Part shown: one piece after another, positions 56,289 to 64,000 of the stretch
Layout: each line of letters starts with the position of its first letter
Position numbering within the stretch: position 1 is the first letter of the stretch
Assembly (NCBI RefSeq): GCF_041224545.1
Contig: NZ_JBGFGP010000148.1
Span: 1 to 64,000, forward strand
Reading direction: 5' to 3'
Length of the DNA: 64,000 nucleotides
Origin: Sedimentitalea sp041224545
GTDB taxonomy: Bacteria; Pseudomonadota; Alphaproteobacteria; Rhodobacterales; Rhodobacteraceae
The notes under the pieces: generated by a model
Told to the model about the DNA's origin: nothing
What the model saw: only the letters and a program-made list of their open reading frames with translations
Database searches by the model: none
Position numbers and translations under genes: made by a program

Positions 56289-57539
56289 ATGCACTACTCA
56301 GGGTTCAAGGTCATCAAGGAGGCGCTGACCGGTCATCGTGGCTGGGGCCCGGCCTGGCGCGACGCCACGCCCAAGGCGCAATATGACTATGTCATCATCG
56401 GCGGCGGCGGGCACGGATTGGCGACGGCCTATTATCTCGCGAAGGAATTCAAGCAGGCGCGCATCGCGGTCGTCGAAAAAGGCTGGATCGGCGGCGGCAA
56501 CGTCGGGCGCAATACCACGATCATCCGCTCAAACTACCTGCTCGACGGAAATGAACCGTTTTATGAATTCTCGCTTCAACTCTGGGAAAACCTGGAACAA
56601 GAGTTGAACTATAACGCGATGGTCAGCCAGCGCGGCATTCTGAATCTGATCCATTCGGATGCGCAACGCGACGCGTTCATCCGGCGCGGCAACGCGATGA
56701 TCCTGAACGGGGCCGATGCGGAACTGCTCAGCACCGAGCAGATCGTGGCGCGCTATCCTTTCCTGAACGTCAACAACGCCCGTTTCCCGATCAAGGGCGG
56801 GTTGGCGCAGCATCGTGGCGGCACCGTGCGCCATGACGCGGTTGCCTGGGGTTATGCCCGCGCCGCAGACAGTCACGGCGTCGATATCATCCAGAATTGC
56901 GAAGTCACCGGTTTCCGGATCGAGAATGGCGCCTGTACCGGTGTCGAGACTTCGCGTGGCTTCATCGGCGCAAAGAAGGTCGCGGCCTGCGTCGCCGGGT
57001 CTTCCTCGCGGCTGATGGAGAAAGCGGGCATGCGGCTGCCGATCGAGAGCCATGTCCTGCAAGCGTTCGTGTCCGAAGGTCTGAAACCTCTTCTCCCCGG
57101 GGTGATTACCTTCGGCGCGGGCCACTTCTATTGCAGCCAGTCCGACAAGGGCGGGCTGGTCTTTGGCGGCGATATCGACGGCTACAATTCCTATGCCCAA
57201 CGGGGCAATCTGCCGGTGGTCGAAGATGTCTGCGAAGGCGGCATGGCGATTTTCCCCAACCTTGGGCGCGCACGCCTTCTGCGCATGTGGGGCGGTATCA
57301 TGGACATGTCGATGGACGGCTCGCCGATCATCGACCGAACCCATGTGGACGGGCTCTATTTCAACGGCGGCTGGTGCTACGGCGGGTTCAAGGCAACCCC
57401 GGCTTCGGGCTTTGCCTATGCGCATCTGCTGGCCACCGACACGCCGCACAAGACTGCTACCGCCTATCGTTTCGACCGTTTCGCCACCGGGCACATGATC
57501 GACGAAAAAGGCATGGGCAACCAGCCCAACCTGCACTGA
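56289..57539 (+). CDS. soxB: sarcosine oxidase beta subunit
   Basis: A 416-aa subunit of heterotetrameric sarcosine oxidase, which demethylates sarcosine to glycine with one-carbon transfer to tetrahydrofolate. FAD-binding YVIIGGGGHGLATAYYL lies at about 34-50. The segment GGTVRHDAVAWGYA (about 177-190) corresponds to the region where the FMN-linking histidine lies in the family. The start at 56289 follows AAAGGAG. It is the first gene of the soxBDAG operon. Because SoxD lacks the zinc cysteines, the substrate could be a related methylated amine such as dimethylglycine. Confidence 0.9.
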   Translation: MHYSGFKVIKEALTGHRGWGPAWRDATPKAQYDYVIIGGGGHGLATAYYLAKEFKQARIAVVEKGWIGGGNVGRNTTIIRSNYLLDGNEPFYEFSLQLWENLEQELNYNAMVSQRGILNLIHSDAQRDAFIRRGNAMILNGADAELLSTEQIVARYPFLNVNNARFPIKGGLAQHRGGTVRHDAVAWGYARAADSHGVDIIQNCEVTGFRIENGACTGVETSRGFIGAKKVAACVAGSSSRLMEKAGMRLPIESHVLQAFVSEGLKPLLPGVITFGAGHFYCSQSDKGGLVFGGDIDGYNSYAQRGNLPVVEDVCEGGMAIFPNLGRARLLRMWGGIMDMSMDGSPIIDRTHVDGLYFNGGWCYGGFKATPASGFAYAHLLATDTPHKTATAYRFDRFATGHMIDEKGMGNQPNLH

Positions 57540-57552
57540 GCGAGGACAGGAC

Positions 57553-57840
57553 ATGCTGATCAATCACCCCATTCTCGGCCCGCGCGACGCCGGCGAGTTT
57601 GTCTACAAGGGCGACGCGTCGCTGATCCAGCGTCCGGACTGGCAGGCCGATGATGCGGTCGCGCAATTCATCGACTATGGGTATCTGCGCGACAACCCGG
57701 CCGGACTGCACCGTGAATTGTGGTTCCACGAACAGGGCGACCGGTCCTGGCTGGTCGTAACCCGCGACACCACCACACATGAAATCACCAAGGTAGAGCT
57801 GGCGCGCGATGTCGCGCGGGCCGAGGGGCGCTCGAAATGA
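57553..57840 (+). CDS. soxD: sarcosine oxidase delta subunit, zinc-site variant
   Basis: A 95-aa small subunit. The classical members begin with a CPxCGxR zinc motif; here the sequence is HPILGPRD, so Cys to His and Cys to Leu. The WFHEQGD motif keeps H59 but has D63 where the last zinc cysteine normally is. The core YLRDNPAGLHRELWFHEQGDRSWLVVTRDTTTHE pattern is otherwise intact, and the ATG of soxA overlaps its stop. Zinc binding is probably lost or altered. Confidence 0.88.
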   Translation: MLINHPILGPRDAGEFVYKGDASLIQRPDWQADDAVAQFIDYGYLRDNPAGLHRELWFHEQGDRSWLVVTRDTTTHEITKVELARDVARAEGRSK

Positions 57841-60788
57841 CCGGCAAGACCCGACTGAGCGGCGGTCTGATCGACCGAAGCAAACCGATGTCCTTTACCT
57901 TTGACGGCAAGCGCTACAGCGGCTTTGAAGGCGATACCCTCGCGTCGGCGCTGCTGGCCAATGGCGTGCGGCTGATGGGGCGCAGCTTCAAATATCACCG
58001 CCCGCGCGGCCCCATGACCGCCGGGTCCGAAGAACCCAACGCCATTGTCGAGCTGCGTGACGGGGCGCGCAAGGAACCCAACACACGCGCCACCACGGCC
58101 GAGCTGTTCGACGGGCTGACCGCGACATCGCAGAACCGCTGGCCATCGCTCAAGTGGGACGCACTGGCCGTCAACGATCTGCTGTCGCCGTTTTTTGCCG
58201 CCGGGTTCTATTACAAGACCTTCATGTGGCCCAAGGCGTTCTGGGAAAAGCTCTACGAGCCGATGATCCGCAAGGCCGCCGGGCTTGGCTCGCTGTCCCA
58301 TGAGCCTGATCCCGATTGCTATGACAAGGGATTCCTGCATTGTGATCTGCTGATCATCGGGGCCGGACCTGCCGGTCTTGCCGCCGCGCTGACGGCGGGC
58401 GAATCCGGTGCACGTGTCATCCTCGCGGATGAAGATTTCCTGCTGGGCGGCCGCCTGAATGCCGAGACCGGATTGCTCGCCGATCAGACCGGCGCAGGCT
58501 GGGCCGCCGAAACCGTCGCGCGGCTGCGGGCCATGCCCAATGTCCGCGTGATGGCGCGCAGCACCGTGATCGGTGCCTTCGATCACGGCATTTACGGCAT
58601 GGTCGAACGGGTCAGCGATCACCTGGCGGAACCGGCCCCCGGCAAGCCGCGCCAGATCCTGTGGCGGATCTATTCCAGACGCGCAATCCTTGCCGCCGGT
58701 GCGACCGAACGGCCCATCGTGTTTGAAAACAACGACCGGCCCGGCATCATGCTGGCCTCGGCCATGCGCAGCTATGCCAACCGCTGGGCCGTCACGCCGG
58801 GCCAGTCGGTGGCGATCTTTACAAACAACGACGACGGGCACCGCACCGCGACAGACCTGCACGCCAAGGGTGTCAAGGTCACGGTGATCGACACCCGCCC
58901 CGATGCGGGGGTGACGCCGGACTACCAGGTCCTGTCCAGTGCCCATGTCATCGACACTGCCGGGCGGCTTGGCCTCAAACGAGTCGAGGTCATGCAATCG
59001 AACGGCGAAACCCGGACCCTGCTCGTTGACGGGCTCGGCGTGTCCGGGGGATGGAACCCGAACGTGCACATGACCTGTCACCAGCGTGGCCGCCCGCAAT
59101 GGGACGAAGCGCTTGCAGCGTTCGTGCCTGGCGGAACCATGCCCACCGGCCTGATTCCGGCGGGCGCGGCCAATGGCGTCTTCAGCACCCATGGCGCGCT
59201 GACCTCGGGTCAGGCCGCCGCCACCCAGGCATTGACCGATCTCGGGATCGACGCCGCCGCGCCGGACCTGCCGCAGGCCGAGGATGCACCGGTGCGGATC
59301 GTGCCCTTCTGGCACGTCAAGGGCGCCAAGCGGGCATGGGTCGATCAACAGAATGATGTCACCGCCAAGGATGTGAAGCTGGCGCATCAGGAAAATTTTG
59401 TCTCGGTCGAGCATCTCAAGCGGTATACCACCCTGGGCATGGCCACCGACCAGGGCAAGACTTCGAACATTGCCGGCCTTGCCATCATGGCCGAGGTCGC
59501 GGGCAAGCAGATCCCCGAGGTCGGCACCACCATGTTCCGCCCGCCCTATACGCCCACCGCGATGGGTGTGCTGGCAGGCCGCTCGCGCGACGCCGACTTC
59601 CGCCCGGTGCGCAAGACACCCAGCCATTACTGGGCCGAGGAGCAGGGCGCGGTGTTTGTCGAGGTCGGCATGTGGCTGCGGGCGCAATGGTTCCCGAAAC
59701 CCGGCGAAACCCATTGGCGCGAAAGCGTCGACCGCGAGGTGCTGCAAACCCGCAAATCCGTGGGTGTCTGCGATTGTACCACGCTGGGCAAGATCGATGT
59801 GCAGGGCAGCGACGCGGCAGCATTCCTCAACAAGGTCTATGCCAACGGGTTCGCCAAGCTGGCTGTGGGCAAGACACGCTATGGCCTGATGCTGCGCGAG
59901 GACGGGATCGCCATGGATGACGGCACCGCCGCGCGATTGGCCGAAGATCATTTCGTGGTTACCACCACCACCGCCAACGCGGTGCCGGTCTACCGTCACA
60001 TGGAATTCGTGCGACAGGTTCTGTTTCCGGACATGGATGTGCAACTGATCTCGACAACCGAGGCGTGGGCGCAATATGCCGTCGCCGGTCCGAATTCACG
60101 CAAACTGCTGCAAAAGATCGTGGATCCCGAATTCGACATCTCGAACGAAGGCTTTCCCTTCATGGCCTGTGGCGAGATCACGGTATGTGGCGGGTTGCGG
60201 GCACGGCTGTTCCGGATCTCGTTCTCCGGTGAACTGGCATTCGAAATCGCGGTGCCGTCGCGCTACGGCGATGCGCTGATGCGCCGGTTGATGGATGAGG
60301 GCAAGGAATTCGACGTGACCCCCTATGGCACCGAGGCGCTCAGCGTCATGCGGATCGAAAAGGGGCACGCGGCCGGCAACGAGCTGAACGGCACCACCAC
60401 GGCCAACAATCTCGGCATGGGACGCATGGTGTCCAAGAAAAAGGACTCCATCGGCTCGACGCTCTCCGAGCGCCCCGGCCTGAACGAGGACGATGCACTC
60501 AAGCTCGTCGGGTTCAAACCGGTGAACAAGGACAACAAGGTTCCCGCCGGCGCCCACCTGATGACCAAGGGATCGCCCGTCGATGCCGCGCACGACCAGG
60601 GCTATATCACCTCGGCCTGTTACTCACCGAATCTCGGCTGCCATATCGGCATCGGTTATCTGAAATCCGGCGACACGCGTCTGGGCGAGGTCGTGCGCCT
60701 CGTCAGCCCGCTGACCGGCGTCGATCATGACGTCGAAGTGGTCAGTGCCCATTTCGTCGACCCAGAGGGGGAACGTCTCCGTGCATGA
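57837..60788 (+). CDS. soxA: sarcosine oxidase alpha subunit
   Basis: A 983-aa fusion protein, the family's usual size. The N-terminal ferredoxin-like domain (MSFTFDGKRYSGFEGDTLASAL, then GRSFKYHRPRG) is followed by an NAD(+)-binding flavoprotein-type domain (LLIIGAGPAGLAAALTAGESG at about 167-188, then YSRRAILAAGATERP) and a C-terminal aminomethyltransferase/GcvT-like folate domain (about 600-983). The last catalyses formation of 5,10-methylene-tetrahydrofolate from the oxidised methyl group. It overlaps soxD and soxG. Confidence 0.93.
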   Translation: MTGKTRLSGGLIDRSKPMSFTFDGKRYSGFEGDTLASALLANGVRLMGRSFKYHRPRGPMTAGSEEPNAIVELRDGARKEPNTRATTAELFDGLTATSQNRWPSLKWDALAVNDLLSPFFAAGFYYKTFMWPKAFWEKLYEPMIRKAAGLGSLSHEPDPDCYDKGFLHCDLLIIGAGPAGLAAALTAGESGARVILADEDFLLGGRLNAETGLLADQTGAGWAAETVARLRAMPNVRVMARSTVIGAFDHGIYGMVERVSDHLAEPAPGKPRQILWRIYSRRAILAAGATERPIVFENNDRPGIMLASAMRSYANRWAVTPGQSVAIFTNNDDGHRTATDLHAKGVKVTVIDTRPDAGVTPDYQVLSSAHVIDTAGRLGLKRVEVMQSNGETRTLLVDGLGVSGGWNPNVHMTCHQRGRPQWDEALAAFVPGGTMPTGLIPAGAANGVFSTHGALTSGQAAATQALTDLGIDAAAPDLPQAEDAPVRIVPFWHVKGAKRAWVDQQNDVTAKDVKLAHQENFVSVEHLKRYTTLGMATDQGKTSNIAGLAIMAEVAGKQIPEVGTTMFRPPYTPTAMGVLAGRSRDADFRPVRKTPSHYWAEEQGAVFVEVGMWLRAQWFPKPGETHWRESVDREVLQTRKSVGVCDCTTLGKIDVQGSDAAAFLNKVYANGFAKLAVGKTRYGLMLREDGIAMDDGTAARLAEDHFVVTTTTANAVPVYRHMEFVRQVLFPDMDVQLISTTEAWAQYAVAGPNSRKLLQKIVDPEFDISNEGFPFMACGEITVCGGLRARLFRISFSGELAFEIAVPSRYGDALMRRLMDEGKEFDVTPYGTEALSVMRIEKGHAAGNELNGTTTANNLGMGRMVSKKKDSIGSTLSERPGLNEDDALKLVGFKPVNKDNKVPAGAHLMTKGSPVDAAHDQGYITSACYSPNLGCHIGIGYLKSGDTRLGEVVRLVSPLTGVDHDVEVVSAHFVDPEGERLRA

Positions 60789-61341
60789 TCTGAAACCCCT
60801 GACACCGCTCGGGGCACACGCGCCCCATGTCGATAAAATAGGCCCTGTCACCCTGACCGAAGTCGTGTCCGTCGCGCTGGCGTCGGTTGCCGCGCGGCTT
60901 GGCGCGGAAGAGGCCGTCCACGAGGCGCTGACCGGGCTGCTGGGTGCGTCCGCCCCTGCCCCGTCGCGCCACGCGGGTGGTACGCTCTCCGCATTCTGGA
61001 CCGGTCCAGATCAATGGATGGTCGAAGCACCCATCGACACCCACGAGGATCTCGCGCACCGCTTGTCCGAAGAGCTGGCCGGCAAGGCGAGCGTCACCGA
61101 ACAGACCGATGCCTGGTGCCGGTTTGATCTGACCGGAGACGCCCTGCCCCGCGTGATGGAGCGGCTCTGCGCGGCGGATGTCGGGCAATGGCAGGGCGGC
61201 GAGGTGCAACGCACGACCATCGATCACCTGGGCTGTTTCGTGGTCTGCCGCGATCCGAAGCACCTGTCGGTGATCGGTCCGCGCAGCTCGGCGGGGTCCC
61301 TGCACCATGCGCTGCTCGCGGCCTGCAGGTCGGTGTTCTGA
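60781..61341 (+). CDS. soxG: sarcosine oxidase gamma subunit
   Basis: A 186-aa GcvT-like small subunit. The GTG at 60781 (MHDLKPLTPLG) overlaps the soxA stop by eight bases and matches the family N-terminus. Typical SoxG segments include WTGPDQWMVEAP, EQTDAWCRFDLTG and GGEVQRTTIDHLGCFV. It completes the alpha-beta-gamma-delta enzyme. No purU, glyA or folD gene is present after it. Confidence 0.88.
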   Translation: MHDLKPLTPLGAHAPHVDKIGPVTLTEVVSVALASVAARLGAEEAVHEALTGLLGASAPAPSRHAGGTLSAFWTGPDQWMVEAPIDTHEDLAHRLSEELAGKASVTEQTDAWCRFDLTGDALPRVMERLCAADVGQWQGGEVQRTTIDHLGCFVVCRDPKHLSVIGPRSSAGSLHHALLAACRSVF

Positions 61342-61348
61342 AACCGGG

Positions 61349-62341
61349 TTACACCGAGGGCACCGGACGGTTGCCCTCGGTCCTGTAGAGGTTGATCCGC
61401 TTGCGGTCTTCCTGCGGGCTCAGCCCGTATTCGGCGCGATAATGGCGGGTGAAATTCCTGACGCTGGCATAGCCCACCGCCGCCGCCACATCCGCCACCG
61501 CATCATTGGTATACATCACGATTTGGCGCGCTGCCTGCATCCGAAGCCAGCGAAAATAGGTGGTCGGATTCTGCCCCGTCGCCTGTTTGAAGGACCGCTC
61601 AAGGTGGCGCGGCGAAATCTTCAGCCTGTCCGCCACCTCGCCCACGGCAAGCGGCAGCGACAGGTCCTGTGTAAAGATCGCTATGGCCTGCGCGACCACC
61701 GGCGAGAGGTCATCCTCGATACCACTCTGAAGGTGGACCGGCACCGATTGCTTGACCCCGATCTTGCGCATCATCGGATGCTGGAACCAGCACGCCACCT
61801 CGGTTGCCACATCACCGCCAAGGGCGGAATCGATGAAGGTCAACGCCAGGTCAAACGCCGCCGCCGCGCCGGACGCCGTCACACAGCGCCGCGACACCTC
61901 GATCACCTCGTCGCTATAGGCGATCTTGGGAAATTCGACCGCAAAAGCGGCCTCGTAGCACCAGTGCACCGACAGCCGTTCGCCCGGTACGGCCGCACTC
62001 CGCACTAGCGGGAATACCCCGCCGCTGATCGCACCCAGGGTTGTTGATCCGTGACGCGACAGGCGGCGCAGATGTGCGGCGCTGCGGGCATTTGCAAAGC
62101 GGCCCGACGGCGCTGACAGCAACAACAGGTAATCCATCTGTTCGATCGTATCCAGCGTGCGGCCGGGCTCGAACGGAATGTTCGCGCTCGACAGCACCGG
62201 TCCGTCGCTTTCGGCGATCAGCATCCACTCAAAGGCGGTCTGCCCGGAAATCTCGTTCGCGGCGCGCAGGGGCTCGATGACCGACGTCAGACAAGCCATC
62301 GGAAATCCGGGGAAGAGCAGAAAGCCAATCGTCTTAGGCAT
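61349..62341 (-). CDS. GlxA/AraC-family regulator with DJ-1/PfpI-like sensor domain (GbdR-like)
   Basis: A 330-aa regulator. The N-terminal DJ-1/PfpI domain (about 1-185, with FLLFPGFPMACLTSVIEPLRAANEI) precedes an AraC helix-turn-helix pair (VGEVADRLKISPRHLERSFKQATG and VADVAAAVGYASVRNFTRHYRAEYG). GbdR-type relatives activate glycine-betaine, dimethylglycine and sarcosine genes. The ATG at 62341 is used; a TTG three codons earlier is unlikely. It is convergent with soxG. Confidence 0.87.
   Translation of the reverse strand: MPKTIGFLLFPGFPMACLTSVIEPLRAANEISGQTAFEWMLIAESDGPVLSSANIPFEPGRTLDTIEQMDYLLLLSAPSGRFANARSAAHLRRLSRHGSTTLGAISGGVFPLVRSAAVPGERLSVHWCYEAAFAVEFPKIAYSDEVIEVSRRCVTASGAAAAFDLALTFIDSALGGDVATEVACWFQHPMMRKIGVKQSVPVHLQSGIEDDLSPVVAQAIAIFTQDLSLPLAVGEVADRLKISPRHLERSFKQATGQNPTTYFRWLRMQAARQIVMYTNDAVADVAAAVGYASVRNFTRHYRAEYGLSPQEDRKRINLYRTEGNRPVPSV
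61353..61381. terminator. bidirectional hairpin between soxG and the GlxA regulator
   Basis: A perfect 10-bp stem ACCGAGGGCA/TGCCCTCGGT (61353-61362 / 61372-61381, loop 9) is placed inside the last codons of the GlxA-type gene and 12 bases past soxG. It can stop soxG transcription even without a T-run. Confidence 0.5.
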
Positions 62342-62355
62342 GGGATCCAATCTCT

Positions 62356-62371
62356 GACCAATCAGACCAAT
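62356..62371. promoter_or_regulatory. GACCAAT direct repeats upstream of the GlxA-type gene
   Basis: Two GACCAAT copies two bases apart (ATTGGTC twice on the coding strand) lie 15-30 bases before the start of the GlxA-type gene. The half-site is the same as in the Amt-like promoter. Direct repeats are the common form for AraC/GlxA sites, so autoregulation is an alternative to GntR control. Confidence 0.45.
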
Positions 62372-62476
62372 TTTTAATGACAGGAAAACTTTTTTGCAAT
62401 GCAGTGAATATCCGCTAGACTTGTTGCTGGTAGAATTTGCCGCGCGAAGCGACTAGAATACAGAGGGCCAGCCTGC

Positions 62477-63124
62477 ATGAACGCTGAAACATCCAAGACC
62501 ATGACCAAGCTTGTTCAAGACCCTCACAGCCTGCGCGACGAGCGTGAGAAAGTATTGGAAGTCGCCATCGGCCGCGAAGTGCGTGCCTATCGCAAGCAGC
62601 AGGGAATCACTGTTGCGGAATTATCGCGGCTGACCGACCTGTCGATCGGGATGCTGTCCAAGATCGAGAACGGTAACACCTCGCCTTCCCTGACCACATT
62701 GCAGGCCCTGGCCAACGCGCTTTCAGTGCCGATTACCTCCTTTTTCAAGGGCTTCGAAGAACGCCGCGAAGCCGTGCACACCAAGGCCGGCGAAGGGCTG
62801 GAAATCGAACGCGCGGGAACCCGCGCGGGACATCAATACAACCTTTTGGGCCATATCGGCGCGAATTCCAGCGGTGTGATCGTCGAACCGTACCTGATCA
62901 CGTTGAACAGTGAATCCGACACGTTCAAAACCTTCCAGCATGACGGGATCGAGATGCTCTATATGCTGGAAGGCAAGGTCGGCTACCTGCATGGCAAGCA
63001 ACACTATCCGCTCGAACCCGGAGACACGCTGTTTTTCGATGCCGACGCCCCACATGGGCCCGAAGTGCTGACCGAACTGCCCGCCCGCTACCTGTCGATC
63101 ATCTGCTATCCGCAGAAAACCTGA
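62477..63124 (+). CDS. XRE-family regulator with cupin domain
   Basis: A 215-aa regulator: N-terminal lambda-type helix-turn-helix (about 33-85: ITVAELSRLTDLSIGMLSKIENGNTSPSLTTLQALANAL) and C-terminal cupin effector domain (about 130-213, DGIEMLYMLEGKVGYLHG then LEPGDTLFFDADAPHGPEVL). PuuR-like family members commonly control amine, polyamine or amino acid uptake. It faces the APC permease gene convergently and shares its upstream region with the GlxA-type gene, so either could be its target. Confidence 0.87.
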   Translation: MNAETSKTMTKLVQDPHSLRDEREKVLEVAIGREVRAYRKQQGITVAELSRLTDLSIGMLSKIENGNTSPSLTTLQALANALSVPITSFFKGFEERREAVHTKAGEGLEIERAGTRAGHQYNLLGHIGANSSGVIVEPYLITLNSESDTFKTFQHDGIEMLYMLEGKVGYLHGKQHYPLEPGDTLFFDADAPHGPEVLTELPARYLSIICYPQKT

Positions 63125-63312
63125 GGTGCTGCGTCACGGCCCCTTCCGCCAGACATTTCATTCGCTGGTCCCTGACCCGGGAACCCGGGCTGCGGAGCGC
63201 CTTATGGTGTGATGCCAGCGGGCTGCGAACCCCGGGAATGCACCGCCCCCCGCGCCTCCTTCTCTTGGTGGTGTGGACGCGTGGAGGGTATGCTTTGCCT
63301 TGAGCCCGATGA

Positions 63313-64000
63313 TCAGAGCTGGAAAATAGTGTTTGCGGCAAAGGCAATTGCAACGCCTGCGGCCAGAGCCAGATAGGGTTTCATCCCCGCCTTGCGCACC
63401 TTCAGATCACGTGAGGTCACGTGCAAGTCTTCCAGCATTGCCTTTGGAAACTGGCCCTTGTCCTGAACGTAATGCCGGAAAACAAAGACCGGCAGGATCA
63501 GTGCCGCGGCAATAATGCCCGACATCAATGTGCCTTCGCCCCAGACGTTGGCCCCGGCACCCAATAGCATCGCGTTGACGAAGCTCAGGCCGACACCGAT
63601 CGCCATCAGCGGCGTCGGGCAGCGCCAGGGGCGCGGTGTGTCGGCGCTGTCGATCCGGTGGATCCAGCCTGCGTTGAGGTTCAGGAAGTTGAAGATCAGG
63701 TAACAGCAATTCGACACCGCCAGCACGAAAAGGTAATCCGACATCATCAGCAGGATCAGGTTGAAGCCAAGGTCGGTCCACATCGCGGACGTCGGCGCAC
63801 CGTGGCTGTTGACCCCACCCAGGTAGCGCGGCAGCCAGCCGTCGACCGACCCCTGATAGAGCGTGCGCGACGAGCCTGCCATCGAAGTCATGACCGCGAG
63901 CAGCAGCGCCAGGATCAGCATGATCACCATCAGCGAGAAGACCAGCGATCCGCCGCCAACCATGCCCGCCATGGCACCGGCCACGGCCGAACCGTCGACG
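63313..64000 (-). CDS. APC-family amino acid permease, C-terminal part
   Basis: The minus-strand gene enters from the right edge and runs to a stop at 63313, giving about 228 residues of the C-terminal half. There are about six membrane segments, and an APC landmark SMAGSSRTLYQGSVDGWLPRYLGGVNSHGAPTSA. Upstream residues VDGSAVAG stay in frame to the edge, so the start is outside the window. It probably imports an amino acid or amine. The 188 bases separating it from the XRE gene hold no evident gene. Confidence 0.85.
   Translation of the reverse strand, partial: VDGSAVAGAMAGMVGGGSLVFSLMVIMLILALLLAVMTSMAGSSRTLYQGSVDGWLPRYLGGVNSHGAPTSAMWTDLGFNLILLMMSDYLFVLAVSNCCYLIFNFLNLNAGWIHRIDSADTPRPWRCPTPLMAIGVGLSFVNAMLLGAGANVWGEGTLMSGIIAAALILPVFVFRHYVQDKGQFPKAMLEDLHVTSRDLKVRKAGMKPYLALAAGVAIAFAANTIFQL

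Overview
The window looks like a chromosome segment of a marine alphaproteobacterium of the Roseobacter/Rhodobacterales type. It is GC-rich with tightly packed, often ATGA-overlapping operons, many ABC and TRAP transporters, a trimethylamine monooxygenase beside a sarcosine-oxidase-type operon, a DmdC/DmdD-like pair, a sulfite dehydrogenase, and a phosphate-starvation lipid-remodelling operon (plcP-btaA-btaB). I see no tRNA, rRNA, CRISPR array, transposase or prophage.

Layout. 1-300: the first codons of a Wzz-like polysaccharide protein leave the left edge. 300-8133: aconitase B; a nucleotidyltransferase-fold gene behind two tandem palindromes; an ECF sigma/anti-sigma pair; a diheme cytochrome with a molybdenum sulfite dehydrogenase. 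8270-17499: a peptide/nickel-type ABC operon, a divergent LysR regulator, an amidohydrolase and a coupled CobW-type GTPase. 17540-20289: a Pho box followed by plcP-btaA-btaB. 20333-31141: a BKACE enzyme and an SDR, divergent from a second peptide-type ABC operon that ends in a gamma-glutamyltransferase-like enzyme, a DUF1028 protein and a GntR regulator. 31197-34917: an AraC regulator and a DmdC/DmdD-like pair. 35080-41527: an SGNH hydrolase, then an aldehyde dehydrogenase, a hydroxyacid dehydrogenase and a TRAP transporter. 41618-48714 (mostly minus strand): an oxidoreductase, HyuA, HyuB and an SDR, plus a rhodanese and an IclR regulator. 49020-50219: a drug-efflux-type MFS carrier. 50600-63124: a methylated-amine region with a divergent Amt-like channel, a GntR regulator, a binding protein without export signal, Tmm, SoxBDAG, a GlxA/AraC regulator and an XRE-cupin regulator. 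63313-64000: an APC permease cut by the right edge.

The common theme is scavenging small organic N, S and P compounds. The last 13 kb is the most interesting part. Its Amt-like channel has lost both pore histidines, its SoxD has lost the zinc-site cysteines, and ATTGGTC/TTGGTT half-sites recur in front of the Amt-like, Tmm and GlxA genes, suggesting shared control. A second clear control signal is the Pho box before the lipid-remodelling operon.
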